Part shown: piece after piece, positions 1 to 8,803 of the stretch | Layout: every line of letters begins with the position of its first letter | How positions within the stretch are numbered: the stretch's first letter is position 1 | Assembly: GCF_001888185.1 (NCBI RefSeq) | Contig: NZ_CP016364.1 | Span: 744,001-808,000, forward strand | DNA: 64,000 bases | Reading direction: 5' to 3' | Origin: Phaeobacter porticola | Lineage (GTDB): Bacteria; Pseudomonadota; Alphaproteobacteria; Rhodobacterales; Rhodobacteraceae | The notes under the pieces: generated by a model | What the model was told of the DNA's origin: nothing | What the model saw: the letters and a program-made list of their open reading frames with translations, nothing else | Databases searched by the model: none | Position numbers and translations under genes: made by a program

Positions 1-184
1 CGGCCTCATCGCGCACGGGCGTGTAGATGTCGGATTTTGCCGGATCAATTTCCAGAACAAAGCGGACCGTGTCCTCTTCAATATTGAGCGCGCGGACAAT
101 GCCTGCGGCGACGATATCGCTGCCGGACACGGGGTCCTTGATGGTCTTGAGCGCTTCTAGGACGATTTCACGAGTGAGGGCCAC
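1..184 (-). CDS. Mrp/NBP35-family Fe-S carrier ATPase, N-terminal part (truncated by window edge)
   Basis: Only about the first 61 residues are present; the gene continues off the left edge. The visible part is the N-terminal MIP18/DUF59-like domain (start ALTREIVLEALKTIKDP, then GSDIVAAGIVRALNI) that precedes the P-loop ATPase of Mrp/ApbC proteins. The family loads or carries Fe-S clusters in the cytoplasm. A GTG start at 184 is chosen because GGAAGGAG lies at good spacing upstream and the family alignment begins there. The ATPase domain cannot be checked here. Next to a formate dehydrogenase cluster rich in Fe-S proteins, a role in cluster supply is plausible but inferred. Confidence 0.8.
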   Translation of the reverse strand, partial: MALTREIVLEALKTIKDPVSGSDIVAAGIVRALNIEEDTVRFVLEIDPAKSDIYTPVRDEA

Positions 185-313
185 GCCGGGGTTGCTCCTT
201 CCTGTTACCAGCTTGTTTCAAGCTGCCTTGTTTGTGGTTGGTTGCCTTCGGTGGCGTTTGCCCCGGCTGCAACAGTTCTTGACGAAGATGTAGATGGTTT
301 CCTAGCATTTCAT

Positions 314-1096
314 ATGGTCTGGGTATGCACTCTTTTGCGCAAATATGCGGGAATACTGGTCTTGCTGGTATTTGCCGTTTCGATGCAGCCGGTGGCTGCC
401 ATGGCGCAGGGTGATCCGCGCAAGGTCCGGCTGATTGCGCCGCAGACGCTGATCGACACCGGGGTGCTGGGGTTCATGCTGCCCCGATTTTCCCTGAAAA
501 CGCAGGTGCGCGTTGAACTGGTCGATACGGGTGCCACGGCCGAGGTCGCATTGGGATCGACTGGTCAACCGGTCATGGCGGGCCAAGGCGTCGTTTGGCA
601 TCTGGAGCTGATCACCCCGGATCACACAGGGGCGCAGCGGTTTGCGGATTGGCTGACCTCGGAGGTGGGCAGGCGCACGCTTGCAGCCTTTGCCCCCGGT
701 GGCACACAGATGTTTCAAGTGCCGGAACAGGCCGCCGCACAGGTCGAGGTGGTCGCATGGGAGGGGGACGCGGGGCTTGGGTATGATCTGTCCAAAATCC
801 ATTGCGGGCGCTGTCACGCGGTGGATGAGGGCGGACGGATCAACAGCATTGGTTCGACACCGTCGTTTTACGTTCTGCGCAGCCTTGCGGATTGGGAGCA
901 GCGGTTTCAGGCGTTTTATGCCTTGAACCCGCACCCCGCCTTTACCCAGGTTGCTGAGGTCACGCCGCCCTTCGACGAGACGCGCCCCTCGCCGATTGTC
1001 CCGGTGGAGATCACGCTGGACGAGCTGGAGAACATCCTGGCCTATGTGGCCGTACTGAGCCCGGCGGATCTGGGCGCGCCGCTGGAGCACAAATAG
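314..1096 (+). CDS. Periplasmic c-type cytochrome fused to a shortened TupA-like binding domain
   Basis: A signal peptide (hydrophobic stretch AGILVLLVFAVSM, cleavage likely after AMA) is followed by a segment resembling the first lobe of tungstate/molybdate-type binding proteins (LIDTGVLGFMLPRF, then a VELVDTG strand). It continues straight into a segment resembling the end of that fold (AQRFADWLTSEVGRRTL). A heme c site CGRCH follows, with its first Cys at about residue 164. The middle of the binding protein seems to be missing. The ATG at 314 is preferred over the in-frame start at 242 because it puts the signal peptide at the N-terminus. It opens the formate dehydrogenase region, so a periplasmic electron-transfer or metal-related role is inferred. 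Function not recognised. Confidence 0.75.
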   Translation: MVWVCTLLRKYAGILVLLVFAVSMQPVAAMAQGDPRKVRLIAPQTLIDTGVLGFMLPRFSLKTQVRVELVDTGATAEVALGSTGQPVMAGQGVVWHLELITPDHTGAQRFADWLTSEVGRRTLAAFAPGGTQMFQVPEQAAAQVEVVAWEGDAGLGYDLSKIHCGRCHAVDEGGRINSIGSTPSFYVLRSLADWEQRFQAFYALNPHPAFTQVAEVTPPFDETRPSPIVPVEITLDELENILAYVAVLSPADLGAPLEHK

Positions 1097-1125
1097 GGGC
1101 GTCATCGTCTCTTGGTCCGTCGGGC

Positions 1126-3075
1126 TCAATGGTCCTTGCGCTTGCTGAGGTAATCCTCGGTTGTGCGGACCTTGGGGCGATCCGCGCCCGCGAACGGAGA
1201 ATTCTGTTGGTGGAACTGCGCATTGACGCGGCAGTCATCACACATCTGGATCATCCGAGCCGCATCCGGGTTTGCAAACATCGAATGTTTTCCGGCTAGC
1301 TTTTCAGTAATTTTGTCGATGGTTGATTTCACCCCGAACAGTGATCCACATTCGACACAGGCAAAGGGCTCTTCCTCGTGCAGGACCACCTGTGACAACG
1401 CATCCGGGGTGAGGTTCAGGCGCGGCTCATAGGTGATGGCGTCCTCGGGGCAGATCGTGGCGCAGAGACCGCATTGCAGGCAGGCGTCTTCCTGAAACCG
1501 CAGCTGCGGCAGGTCAGGATTGTCACCAAGCGCACCGGATGGGCAGAGCGACACACAGGACAGGCAGAGGGTACATTTGTCCGAGGACACCAGCACCGCG
1601 CCATAGGGCGCGCCTTCGGGCAGTGTCAGCGTTTCCGCAGTAGGTACCAGTGCCTTGGCGGCCTGGCGGGTGATCTGGCGGCGTGTACCCATCGGGCGTT
1701 GTTGTGTTTCGACCTGTGCCTGGGGTGCTGCGACGTCAAACAGGTGATCGCTTAGGGCATCGGGATCGGCCACATCCAACAGATGGACATGCGGTCCCGC
1801 AATGGCCGCAGCGAGGGCGATTTCATGCTCTTGGACGTCGCGCTCGGCGCGTGGTGAGAGGAGAATGGCAACCTCGCCACACCCTGCGGCCAGCGCCGCC
1901 AACGTCTCTGCGTGGCCAAAGCTGTTTAGGGCCTCGACAGTCAGCGGGATCACATCAGCGGGGAGACCACGACCAAAACGGGCGGCCAGCTGGATCATCT
2001 CGCCGCCGTGGTTGTCGACCACCAGCAAGCGAGGTGTGCGGCCCCCGGCGTCAAGATAGGTTTTGGTCAGGGTCTGAATGCGCCGCATCAGCGCATCTGT
2101 CGGCGGCGCATCATAGGTGATGGCCCCCGAGGGGCAGAGCGAGGCGCAAGAGCCGCAGCCGGCACAGATCATCGGATCAATGCTGACATGGTCGCCAGCA
2201 GTGCTGATCGCGCCGGTCGGGCAGATATCCAGGCATCGGGTGCAGCCCGTCTGACCCGCGCGCGAATGGGCGCAGAGCAGGGGCTCGGTCCGCACATAAA
2301 GCGGCTTCTCAAAAATGCCGACCAATTGGCTGGCGGCCATCGTGGCTTCGGCAACAGCAGTGGGAGACTTTGGATCCGCGCGAAGGTAGCCCTCGCGCTT
2401 TTCCGGCGCGGGAAACAATGGGTTTTCGCCGCGCAGGTCGAGGATAATATCGCAGACCGACTGGCCGCCATCACGGGCCGGACCCCACGTCCAGTTGCGA
2501 CCGGTGACATCCAGTTGTTGCAGGGCGTCAATGGTGACGGAAAACTGCCCCAGCGCCCCTTTGGCGCGCCGCAGTTGGCCGGTGATCACGTCATAGGCGC
2601 GGCTGATAGGGGGCTCTTCAGTGCGGTCCAGCAAGACAGTGACGGCCAGCGTTTCCTGCAACCGTTCCGCCGCTGCAAAAGCGACATCAGGGGCACCAAG
2701 GATCAGGCACAGCCCCTCGGAATGGATGTCGATTGTCTTGGCAGACGCAGGAGCAAGCGTTGCCTCGGCAATCAAAGCGGTCATTTTGGGCAGTGTTGAG
2801 GCGGTATCTGCGGTCCATCCAGCTCGATCGCGCAGGTCCACATAGGTAGGAGCGGAGACGTCGATCTCCTCGGTCAGGGCGTCGAAAATCCGGTACTCTT
2901 GTGCGCAGCAAATAATTGCATCCTCTTGTGAGAGGGCGGCGGCAGCCTGTTCAATTTCATCGGTGCAAAGCGCGGAATGGACCTTGGAGCAGGGCAGGCC
3001 AGTGCTGCGATGCAATGCCTCGGAATCGATTGCTTGCGTTCCAGAACAGTCGCATAAAATCAGATGCTTGGGCAT
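1126..3075 (-). CDS. Polyferredoxin-like 4Fe-4S protein of the formate dehydrogenase region
   Basis: The protein has 649 residues and is cytoplasmic, with no signal peptide or membrane segment. It has two ferredoxin modules, each with two CxxCxxxCP sets: CTRCLDICP with CAGCGSCASLCP near the middle, and CTLCLSCVSLCP with CLQCGLCATICP towards the C-terminus. This suggests four [4Fe-4S] clusters. An N-terminal CDCSG and a C-terminal CVECG...CDDC pair look like a further metal site. The ATG at 3075 follows GAGGAAAT; an upstream in-frame extension has no family-like sequence. It is divergent from the FDH operon and usually found next to it in this group. A role in electron transfer or FDH maturation is inferred. 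Confidence 0.8.
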   Translation of the reverse strand: MPKHLILCDCSGTQAIDSEALHRSTGLPCSKVHSALCTDEIEQAAAALSQEDAIICCAQEYRIFDALTEEIDVSAPTYVDLRDRAGWTADTASTLPKMTALIAEATLAPASAKTIDIHSEGLCLILGAPDVAFAAAERLQETLAVTVLLDRTEEPPISRAYDVITGQLRRAKGALGQFSVTIDALQQLDVTGRNWTWGPARDGGQSVCDIILDLRGENPLFPAPEKREGYLRADPKSPTAVAEATMAASQLVGIFEKPLYVRTEPLLCAHSRAGQTGCTRCLDICPTGAISTAGDHVSIDPMICAGCGSCASLCPSGAITYDAPPTDALMRRIQTLTKTYLDAGGRTPRLLVVDNHGGEMIQLAARFGRGLPADVIPLTVEALNSFGHAETLAALAAGCGEVAILLSPRAERDVQEHEIALAAAIAGPHVHLLDVADPDALSDHLFDVAAPQAQVETQQRPMGTRRQITRQAAKALVPTAETLTLPEGAPYGAVLVSSDKCTLCLSCVSLCPSGALGDNPDLPQLRFQEDACLQCGLCATICPEDAITYEPRLNLTPDALSQVVLHEEEPFACVECGSLFGVKSTIDKITEKLAGKHSMFANPDAARMIQMCDDCRVNAQFHQQNSPFAGADRPKVRTTEDYLSKRKDH

Positions 3076-3430
3076 ATTTCCTCGCGTATTTCGTGGCCTG
3101 TGAAAGTGGCGGAAATCCGCCGCGCCAGGGTCTAGACTAGGCATGATTGAGCATGGTCGTAAACCGCTATTCGGAGACAAGAGCCATTCGCCGATCTCTT
3201 CGATAGCCAAGTGATTCGCAACTTTGACGGGGATAGGAGCGTGGTACGTTAAAGCTGAGTAAATCAGTCAAAATAGACTATTCGTCCGGCATGCCCCACA
3301 GGCCCGAAGCGGGCTGGCCATTTTGACCATTGATGATGATTTATCGCGCAATCAGCAAAACTTATCTTTCGGTGTAAGGGCGGCTTGCGGCACTCTTTCG
3401 ATGTAGCGAAATCATCGACAGGGCTTTGGT
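3076..3430. other. Divergent intergenic region of the FDH cluster
   Basis: About 355 bases separate the divergent polyferredoxin and DUF3305 genes and must hold both promoters. I see no convincing gene. The clearest structure is the palindrome at 3255-3267, directly followed by a second inverted repeat, AGTC-N6-GACT. A TTGACG hexamer at 3224-3229 could be a -35 element for the rightward operon, but a matching -10 is weak. No sigma-54 type -24/-12 pair was found. Confidence 0.6.
3255..3267. promoter_or_regulatory. Palindromic operator-like site CTGA-N5-TCAG upstream of FDH operon
   Basis: CTGAGTAAATCAG is a perfect CTGA/TCAG inverted repeat. It shares the pattern CTGA-x-T-x-AATCAG with the site at 62821 upstream of hemP. 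It lies between divergent Fe-S-rich genes, so an iron- or Fe-S-responsive regulator is a reasonable guess. By chance, one CTGA-N5-TCAG is expected per roughly 65 kb, so this is only suggestive. Confidence 0.35.
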
Positions 3431-4006
3431 GTGACCGAAATCGCAGACCGCAATGCAAAGACGGATGTGATGCCGCTGGGTGTCGTGGTGCGGCGCCAGC
3501 CCGGTGTGACGCGTTGGGCGCGCTGGTCGTGGAAGGTGACCTCGGTTCTGCCGGGGGCGGCACCAGCGGATTGGCAGCTGCTGCGTGAAGCGGGTGAGAT
3601 CAGTGAGTTTCACGCCGCCTCATTGCCGCTTGAGTTGCACCGCAGTGAGGCCGAGGCCTATTTGCACGGTCTGACCGCTGAGCCGCCTTGCATCTATGTA
3701 ATCCTGCGCGATGGCGCATCAGAGGAGCGGCCGCTGGATGTGCTCTTGGTGACGGCGTCGCCCTATGAGGCGCAGGACTATGCCGACAACGGCGAGGATC
3801 TTGTTGAAAAAGTGCCCATGCCAGAAGGGTTGATTGCTTGGGTGCGGGATTTCGCACAGCTGCATTTCCATGATGAGCCGTTCAAAAAACGTCGCCGGGA
3901 TCGGGTGAAAACCGATGCGAATGAGGATGGTATCGGGGATCCGCGCATTTCGCAGCTGACCGATGTTTACCGGTCGCCCATGATGAAGAAAGCGCGCCTG
4001 TCATGA
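3431..4006 (+). CDS. DUF3305 domain protein, FDH cluster
   Basis: A 191-residue protein with the DUF3305 layout: an early GVVVRRQPGVTRWARWSWK motif, then a middle HRSEAEAYLHGL/PCIYVILR segment and a basic, asparagine-rich C-terminus (FKKRRRDRVKTDANEDG). It has no signal peptide. The start is GTG at 3431. Its stop overlaps the start of the DUF3306 gene by four bases, indicating translational coupling. DUF3305 and DUF3306 are found together in front of Tat-exported formate dehydrogenases in alphaproteobacteria. Their biochemical function is not established; assistance with FDH assembly is inferred from context. Confidence 0.85.
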   Translation: MTEIADRNAKTDVMPLGVVVRRQPGVTRWARWSWKVTSVLPGAAPADWQLLREAGEISEFHAASLPLELHRSEAEAYLHGLTAEPPCIYVILRDGASEERPLDVLLVTASPYEAQDYADNGEDLVEKVPMPEGLIAWVRDFAQLHFHDEPFKKRRRDRVKTDANEDGIGDPRISQLTDVYRSPMMKKARLS

Positions 4007-4713
4007 GCGGGGGTGATTTCTGGTCCCAACGGCGCACGAAGGTCGCCGCAGAGCAGCAGGCAGAGATCGTCGAGGCTGCGGCCGCTGCGCGCGCAGCGAA
4101 AGAGCAGGCGCTTGAAGAAAAGAGCGACGCTGAACTACTGGAAGAGCTGAACCTGCCGGATCCGGACCAAATGCAGCGGGGCGATGATTTCAGCGTTTTC
4201 CTGAAAGAGACCATTCCGGCGCGCCTCCGCACCCGCGCACTGCGGCGGTTGTGGACCAGCAATCCGGTGCTCGCAAATGTCGATGGCCTTTTGGACTACG
4301 GCGAGGATTTCACCGACAGCGCCATGGTGATCGAGAACCTGCAGACCGCGTATCAGGTGGGCAAGGGCATGACGGCCCATGTTGAAGAGCTGGCGCGCCA
4401 AGCCGAAGAGGCCGCGACCGCCGAGGCCGCGATTGACGAGACTGAGGCCGTCTATGTGCAAGAGGTCGATGGGGCGGTGATTGAGGCGGATCCGGGTGAT
4501 GAGACCGCAGTGGCAGTGTCTACTACGCGCGCGCCAACGACGGCACTGCGCTCCGCCGAGGACGCGGTTGCGGTGGAGCCGCACGATACCGCGCAGGTGT
4601 CAGCTGATGCGGCTGTAGCAGTGGTCGCAGACCTCGAACCCGCGCCAACCGCTACGCGGCGGATGCGCTTTCGTTTTGCAGCCGAAACCCATGGCGACGG
4701 GGCCGTCACATGA
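4003..4713 (+). CDS. DUF3306 domain protein, FDH cluster
   Basis: A 236-residue protein with the DUF3306 core: start GGDFWSQRRTKVAAE, then EELNLPDPDQM and FLKETIPARLRTRALRRLW and GLLDYGEDFTD, ending near residue 110. The remaining C-terminal half is acidic, alanine- and valine-rich and probably disordered. It is cytoplasmic by sequence. ATGA overlaps the DUF3305 stop. Function is unknown; the constant pairing with DUF3305 and FDH suggests a joint maturation role. Confidence 0.85.
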   Translation: MSGGDFWSQRRTKVAAEQQAEIVEAAAAARAAKEQALEEKSDAELLEELNLPDPDQMQRGDDFSVFLKETIPARLRTRALRRLWTSNPVLANVDGLLDYGEDFTDSAMVIENLQTAYQVGKGMTAHVEELARQAEEAATAEAAIDETEAVYVQEVDGAVIEADPGDETAVAVSTTRAPTTALRSAEDAVAVEPHDTAQVSADAAVAVVADLEPAPTATRRMRFRFAAETHGDGAVT

Positions 4714-4816
4714 TGTTGCAGCAACACATCTGCCTTTGCTTCGGCCTGATGCAGGCCGCTGGCAGCAGGGCCCCCAAAGAGATGCCCCAAAGACCACGCG
4801 TGTTGAGGAGACACCT

Positions 4817-5458
4817 ATGACCGCCGAGCAAATCCAGACAGAGACAACCGCCGAACCACTGGCGGCACCGCGCGACGAGGATCGTCTGCGCGCGGATCTC
4901 TATAACTTTCTGGGGCTGATGCTGGCGACCCCGCCGGATGAGATGCTGCTGGCTCAGATGGCGTCGCTGACCGGAGATGACAGCGATCTTGGCACGGCGA
5001 TCAATGCGCTGGCGAAGCTGGCCAGGTTGACCAAACCGGCGGCCGCAGAGCGGGAATTCAACAAGCTGTTCATCGGCCTGGGGCGCGGTGAATTGTTACC
5101 CTATGCCAGCTACTATCTGACAGGTTTCCTGAATGAGAAACCGCTGGCGGCCCTGCGGCAGGACATGGCCGCGCGCGGCATGACGCGGGCGCAGAACGTC
5201 TATGAGCCGGAGGACAACATCGCCTCGCTGATGGAGATGATGGGCGCGCTGATCGCAGGGCGCTTTGGCGCGGTGGCACCACTGAGCGACCAGAAACAGT
5301 TCTTCAACAAACACATCGGTCCTTGGGCCGGTCATTTCTATTCTGATCTTGAGGCGGCCAAGAACTCGGTTCTGTATGCCGCTGTCGGTGCTGTGGGCCG
5401 GGTGTTCATGGAGATCGAAGCCGAAGGATTTCGGATGAGCGCGGAGCAATCCGCCTGA
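4817..5458 (+). CDS. TorD/DmsD-family molecular chaperone for formate dehydrogenase
   Basis: A 213-residue, mainly helical protein of the TorD family: LRADLYNFLGLMLATPPDE at the N-terminus, the FNKLFIGLGRGELLPYASYY segment, and the EPEDNIASLMEMM motif typical of Tat redox chaperones, followed by FFNKHIGPWAGHFYSDL. Such chaperones bind the Tat signal or apo-enzyme of molybdo-enzymes until cofactor insertion is complete. The client here is most likely the FDH alpha subunit two genes downstream. The ATG at 4817 follows TTGAGGAGA; an in-frame start at 4676 would overlap the DUF3306 gene and lacks support. Confidence 0.88.
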   Translation: MTAEQIQTETTAEPLAAPRDEDRLRADLYNFLGLMLATPPDEMLLAQMASLTGDDSDLGTAINALAKLARLTKPAAAEREFNKLFIGLGRGELLPYASYYLTGFLNEKPLAALRQDMAARGMTRAQNVYEPEDNIASLMEMMGALIAGRFGAVAPLSDQKQFFNKHIGPWAGHFYSDLEAAKNSVLYAAVGAVGRVFMEIEAEGFRMSAEQSA

Positions 5459-5461
5459 GCC

Positions 5462-5479
5462 GGGCCGGTGCGCCGGCCC
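5462..5479 (+). other. GC-rich hairpin between TorD-like gene and Tat peptide gene
   Basis: GGGCCGG-TGCG-CCGGCCC forms a perfect 7-bp stem. There is no following T-run, so it is not a standard terminator. It may stabilise or partition the operon mRNA. Confidence 0.4.
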
Positions 5480-5517
5480 ATAACCCCGTGAACCAAACAT
5501 TTGAGGAGGAGGATCAC

Positions 5518-5709
5518 ATGACCAGAAAGACCGAGGAGGCCACCAGCCGCCGCGACTTTCTCAAGCTGGCAGCGACCACAACGCCGATTGCGGCGGTGGC
5601 GGTTGCAACGACCGGCGGCACGGCCGAGGCGGCCGAGCCAGACCTGACATCAGAGGTGATGCAGGACACCGCGCATACCCGCGCCTACTACGACAGCCTC
5701 CGGTTCTGA
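5518..5709 (+). CDS. Small Tat-signal protein of formate dehydrogenase region
   Basis: A 63-residue protein with a twin-arginine motif (SRRDFLKLA at residues 10-18), an alanine-rich hydrophobic segment, and a short mature part ending in TRAYYDSLRF. It matches the size and layout of the small formate-dehydrogenase-region Tat targets found just upstream of FDH alpha genes. The ATG at 5518 follows GAGGAGGATC; the in-frame start at 5488 is less well placed. Exact role is unknown; co-export with FDH alpha or membrane anchoring is inferred. Confidence 0.82.
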   Translation: MTRKTEEATSRRDFLKLAATTTPIAAVAVATTGGTAEAAEPDLTSEVMQDTAHTRAYYDSLRF

Positions 5710-5815
5710 CACACCGGTGATGTATGAACGCCCCCGGCGACTGGTTGCGTGACGCCCGACTGCCAAAGGCCCCCGATAACCCAGCGAACCCGTAAGGGAA
5801 GCAAGGGAGGAACAT

Positions 5816-8791
5816 ATGCTTAGGAAAAAGACCAACGGGGTTGCGCGACGCCCCCAGCGGACCAGTATCCTGTCCAAGGTTGCAGAAAGCTCTGTTGACC
5901 GCCGCGCGTTTCTGCGTGGATCCGGCCTGGCCATTGGTGGCCTTGCCGCGATCAGCGCAACAGGTGGATCAGTCACCCGCGCCAATGCAGCGACAGCAGC
6001 GGCCGGTGCGGTTGAGACCATCAAATCCGTCTGCACCCATTGCTCGGTCGGCTGTACCGTCGTGGCAGAGGTGCAAAACGGTGTCTGGACCGGTCAGGAA
6101 CCCGGTTGGGACAGCCCGTTCAACCTTGGTGCCCATTGTGCCAAAGGGGCCTCTGTGCGCGAGCACGCGCATGGCGAACGCCGTCTGAAGTACCCGATGA
6201 AGAAAGAAGGCGGAGAGTGGAAGCGTATCAGCTGGGAACAGGCGATCAACGAGATCGGCGACGGTATGATGCAGATCCGCGAAGAAAGCGGGCCGGATTC
6301 CGTCTACTGGCTGGGTTCAGCCAAGCACAACAACGAACAAGCCTATCTGTTCCGCAAATTCGCGGCCTATTGGGGCACCAATAACGTCGACCATCAGGCG
6401 CGGATCTGTCACTCGACCACCGTTGCAGGTGTTGCGAATACATGGGGCTACGGCGCCATGACCAACAGCTACAATGACATCCATAACTCCAAGGCCATCT
6501 TCATCATCGGTGGCAACCCGGCAGAGGCGCATCCCGTCTCGCTGTTGCACGTGCTGAAGGCCAAGGAGCAGAACAACGCGCCGCTGATCGTCTGCGATCC
6601 GCGCTTTACCCGCACGGCAGCTCATGCCGACGAATATGTGCGCTTCCGTCCCGGCACCGATGTGGCGCTGGTTTGGGGGATCCTGTGGCATATCTTTGAC
6701 AACAGCTGGGAAGACAAGGAATTCATCCGCACCCGTGTCTGGGGCATGGATCAGATCCGCGAAGAAGTTGCCAAATGGACGCCTGAGGAAGTCGAGCGTG
6801 TGACAGGCACCCCCGGCAGCCAGCTGAAGCGCGTGGCGCGGACGCTGGCCAACAACCGTCCCGGCACCGTGATCTGGTGTATGGGTGGCACCCAGCACAC
6901 CACCGGCAACAACAACACCCGCGCCTATTGCATCCTTCAGCTGGCGCTGGGGAACATGGGCACCTCGGGCGGCGGCACCAATATCTTCCGTGGCCATGAC
7001 AACGTGCAGGGCGCAACCGACCTTGGCGTCCTGAGCCACACTTTGCCCGGCTACTATGGCCTGTCCAAAGGCGCCTGGGCGCATTGGGGCCGTGTCTGGG
7101 GCGAGGATGGTGAGTGGCTGTCGGCGCAGTTTGACTCCGTCAAAGGGGCCGACGGCAAGGATAAATCGCTGCAGAACCTGACCGGTATTCCGGTCAGTCG
7201 CTGGATCGACGGCATCCTTGAAGAGAAGGATAACATGGATCAGCCCAACAATGTGCGGGCCATGGTTCTGTGGGGCCACGCGCCGAACTCTCAGACCCGT
7301 ATGACGGAGATGAAGACGGCGATGGAGAAGCTGGACATGCTGGTCGTGGTTGACCCGTATCCCACCGTCTCTGCCGTGCTGCATGATCGCACCGATGGTG
7401 TTTATCTGCTGCCCGCCTGTACCCAGTTCGAGACCCGCGGCTCGGTTACTGCGTCGAACCGGTCCTTGCAGTGGCGTGACAAGATCGTCGATCCGCTGTT
7501 CGAGAGCCTGCCGGATCATGTGATCATCGCCAAATTCGCGAACAAGTTCGGCTGGGGTGACCGGTTCTTCCGCAATATTGAGATGGAAGACGCCGAAACC
7601 CCGAATGTCGAAAGCATCACGCGCGAATTCAACAAGGGTATGTGGACCATCGGCTACACCGGTCAATCACCGGAGCGGATGAAAACGCATATGGCCAATC
7701 AACACACCTTTGACCGCACAACGTTGCGTGCCATTGGTGGTCCGGCTGACGGGGATTACTACGGTATGCCCTGGCCCTGCTGGGGCACCGCTGAAATGGG
7801 TCATCCGGGGACGCCGAACCTTTATGACATGTCCAAACCAGTGTCTGAGGGCGGTCTGACCTTCCGCGCGCGCTTTGGCGTCGAACGGGATGGCGACAAC
7901 CTTCTGGCCGAGGGTGTCTATTCTGCAGGGTCGGATATTCAGGATGGTTATCCCGAATTCACCTATCAGATGCTGAAGGATCTGGGCTGGCATACCGAAC
8001 TAACCCCAAGTGAGCGGGCGTTCATCGCCAAGGCAGCCGGAGTGGACGGCTTTGCCGACTACACCCATGAAGTTGGGGAACAAAGCATGTCGCCCTTCCC
8101 GTCGGACTATGACGACAAGGTTGCAAAGGTGAACTGGAAGACGGATTTGTCCGGTGGCATCCAGCGGGTTGCGATTGCCCATGAGTGTGCGCCCTTCGGC
8201 AATGCCAAGGCGCGGGCCGTGGTCTGGACCTTCCCGGATCCGGTGCCGATCCACCGCGAGCCGCTTTACACCAACCGCCGGGATCTGGTCGAAGACTACC
8301 CGACATATGAGGACCGTCATTCCTACCGGTTGCCGACCCTCTATGCGTCGATCCAGAAAAACGACGTCTCCAAGGAGTATCCGATCATCCTGACCTCTGG
8401 TCGCCTGGTCGAATATGAAGGCGGCGGCGAAGAGACCCGGTCCAACCCCTGGTTGGCAGAATTGCAGCAAGACATGTTTGTCGAAATGCACCCGCGTGAT
8501 GCCAACAATATCGGCATTCGGGATGGATCTCAGGTCTGGGTCGAAGGCCCGGAGGGCGGCAAAGTCAAAGTCATGGCGATGGTCACAGAGCGGGTCGGAG
8601 AGGGCGTTGCCTTCATGCCGTTCCACTTTGGCGGTCATTACCAAGGCGAGGACTTGCGCGACAAATACCCCGATGGCGCTGACCCCTATGTTCTGGGCGA
8701 GAGCTGCAACGTCGCACAGACCTATGGCTACGACAGCGTGACCCAGATGCAGGAGACCAAATGTACTCTCTGCAAGATCAGCGCAGCATAA
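5816..8791 (+). CDS. fdhA: Formate dehydrogenase alpha (catalytic Mo/W-bisPGD) subunit, periplasmic
   Basis: A 991-residue molybdopterin oxidoreductase oxidising formate to CO2. A Tat motif DRRAFLRG (residues 28-35) directs folded export. The N-terminal [4Fe-4S] site is CTHCSVGC (Cys73, Cys76, Cys80) plus a Cys about 30 residues later (GAHCAKG). The active-site residue is Cys198 in ARICHSTTVAG, where other enzymes have selenocysteine; no in-frame TGA occurs. The C-terminal domain has the GRLVEYEGGGEETRSNPWLAE-type cofactor-binding region. The last residues carry an unusual CTLC pair. RBS GGGAGGAA precedes the ATG. The beta gene starts 12 bases downstream. Whether Mo or W is used cannot be read from the sequence. 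Confidence 0.95.
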   Translation: MLRKKTNGVARRPQRTSILSKVAESSVDRRAFLRGSGLAIGGLAAISATGGSVTRANAATAAAGAVETIKSVCTHCSVGCTVVAEVQNGVWTGQEPGWDSPFNLGAHCAKGASVREHAHGERRLKYPMKKEGGEWKRISWEQAINEIGDGMMQIREESGPDSVYWLGSAKHNNEQAYLFRKFAAYWGTNNVDHQARICHSTTVAGVANTWGYGAMTNSYNDIHNSKAIFIIGGNPAEAHPVSLLHVLKAKEQNNAPLIVCDPRFTRTAAHADEYVRFRPGTDVALVWGILWHIFDNSWEDKEFIRTRVWGMDQIREEVAKWTPEEVERVTGTPGSQLKRVARTLANNRPGTVIWCMGGTQHTTGNNNTRAYCILQLALGNMGTSGGGTNIFRGHDNVQGATDLGVLSHTLPGYYGLSKGAWAHWGRVWGEDGEWLSAQFDSVKGADGKDKSLQNLTGIPVSRWIDGILEEKDNMDQPNNVRAMVLWGHAPNSQTRMTEMKTAMEKLDMLVVVDPYPTVSAVLHDRTDGVYLLPACTQFETRGSVTASNRSLQWRDKIVDPLFESLPDHVIIAKFANKFGWGDRFFRNIEMEDAETPNVESITREFNKGMWTIGYTGQSPERMKTHMANQHTFDRTTLRAIGGPADGDYYGMPWPCWGTAEMGHPGTPNLYDMSKPVSEGGLTFRARFGVERDGDNLLAEGVYSAGSDIQDGYPEFTYQMLKDLGWHTELTPSERAFIAKAAGVDGFADYTHEVGEQSMSPFPSDYDDKVAKVNWKTDLSGGIQRVAIAHECAPFGNAKARAVVWTFPDPVPIHREPLYTNRRDLVEDYPTYEDRHSYRLPTLYASIQKNDVSKEYPIILTSGRLVEYEGGGEETRSNPWLAELQQDMFVEMHPRDANNIGIRDGSQVWVEGPEGGKVKVMAMVTERVGEGVAFMPFHFGGHYQGEDLRDKYPDGADPYVLGESCNVAQTYGYDSVTQMQETKCTLCKISAA

Positions 8792-8803
8792 GGAGAAAGA
8801 GAT

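Noticed and set aside
6317-7666. Antisense frame of about 450 codons inside the FDH alpha gene
   Set aside because: Shadow of a high-GC gene; no ribosome site or domain.
5816-8791. Possible selenocysteine formate dehydrogenase
   Set aside because: The active-site position is a TGT cysteine codon and no in-frame TGA occurs, so no SECIS element is needed.
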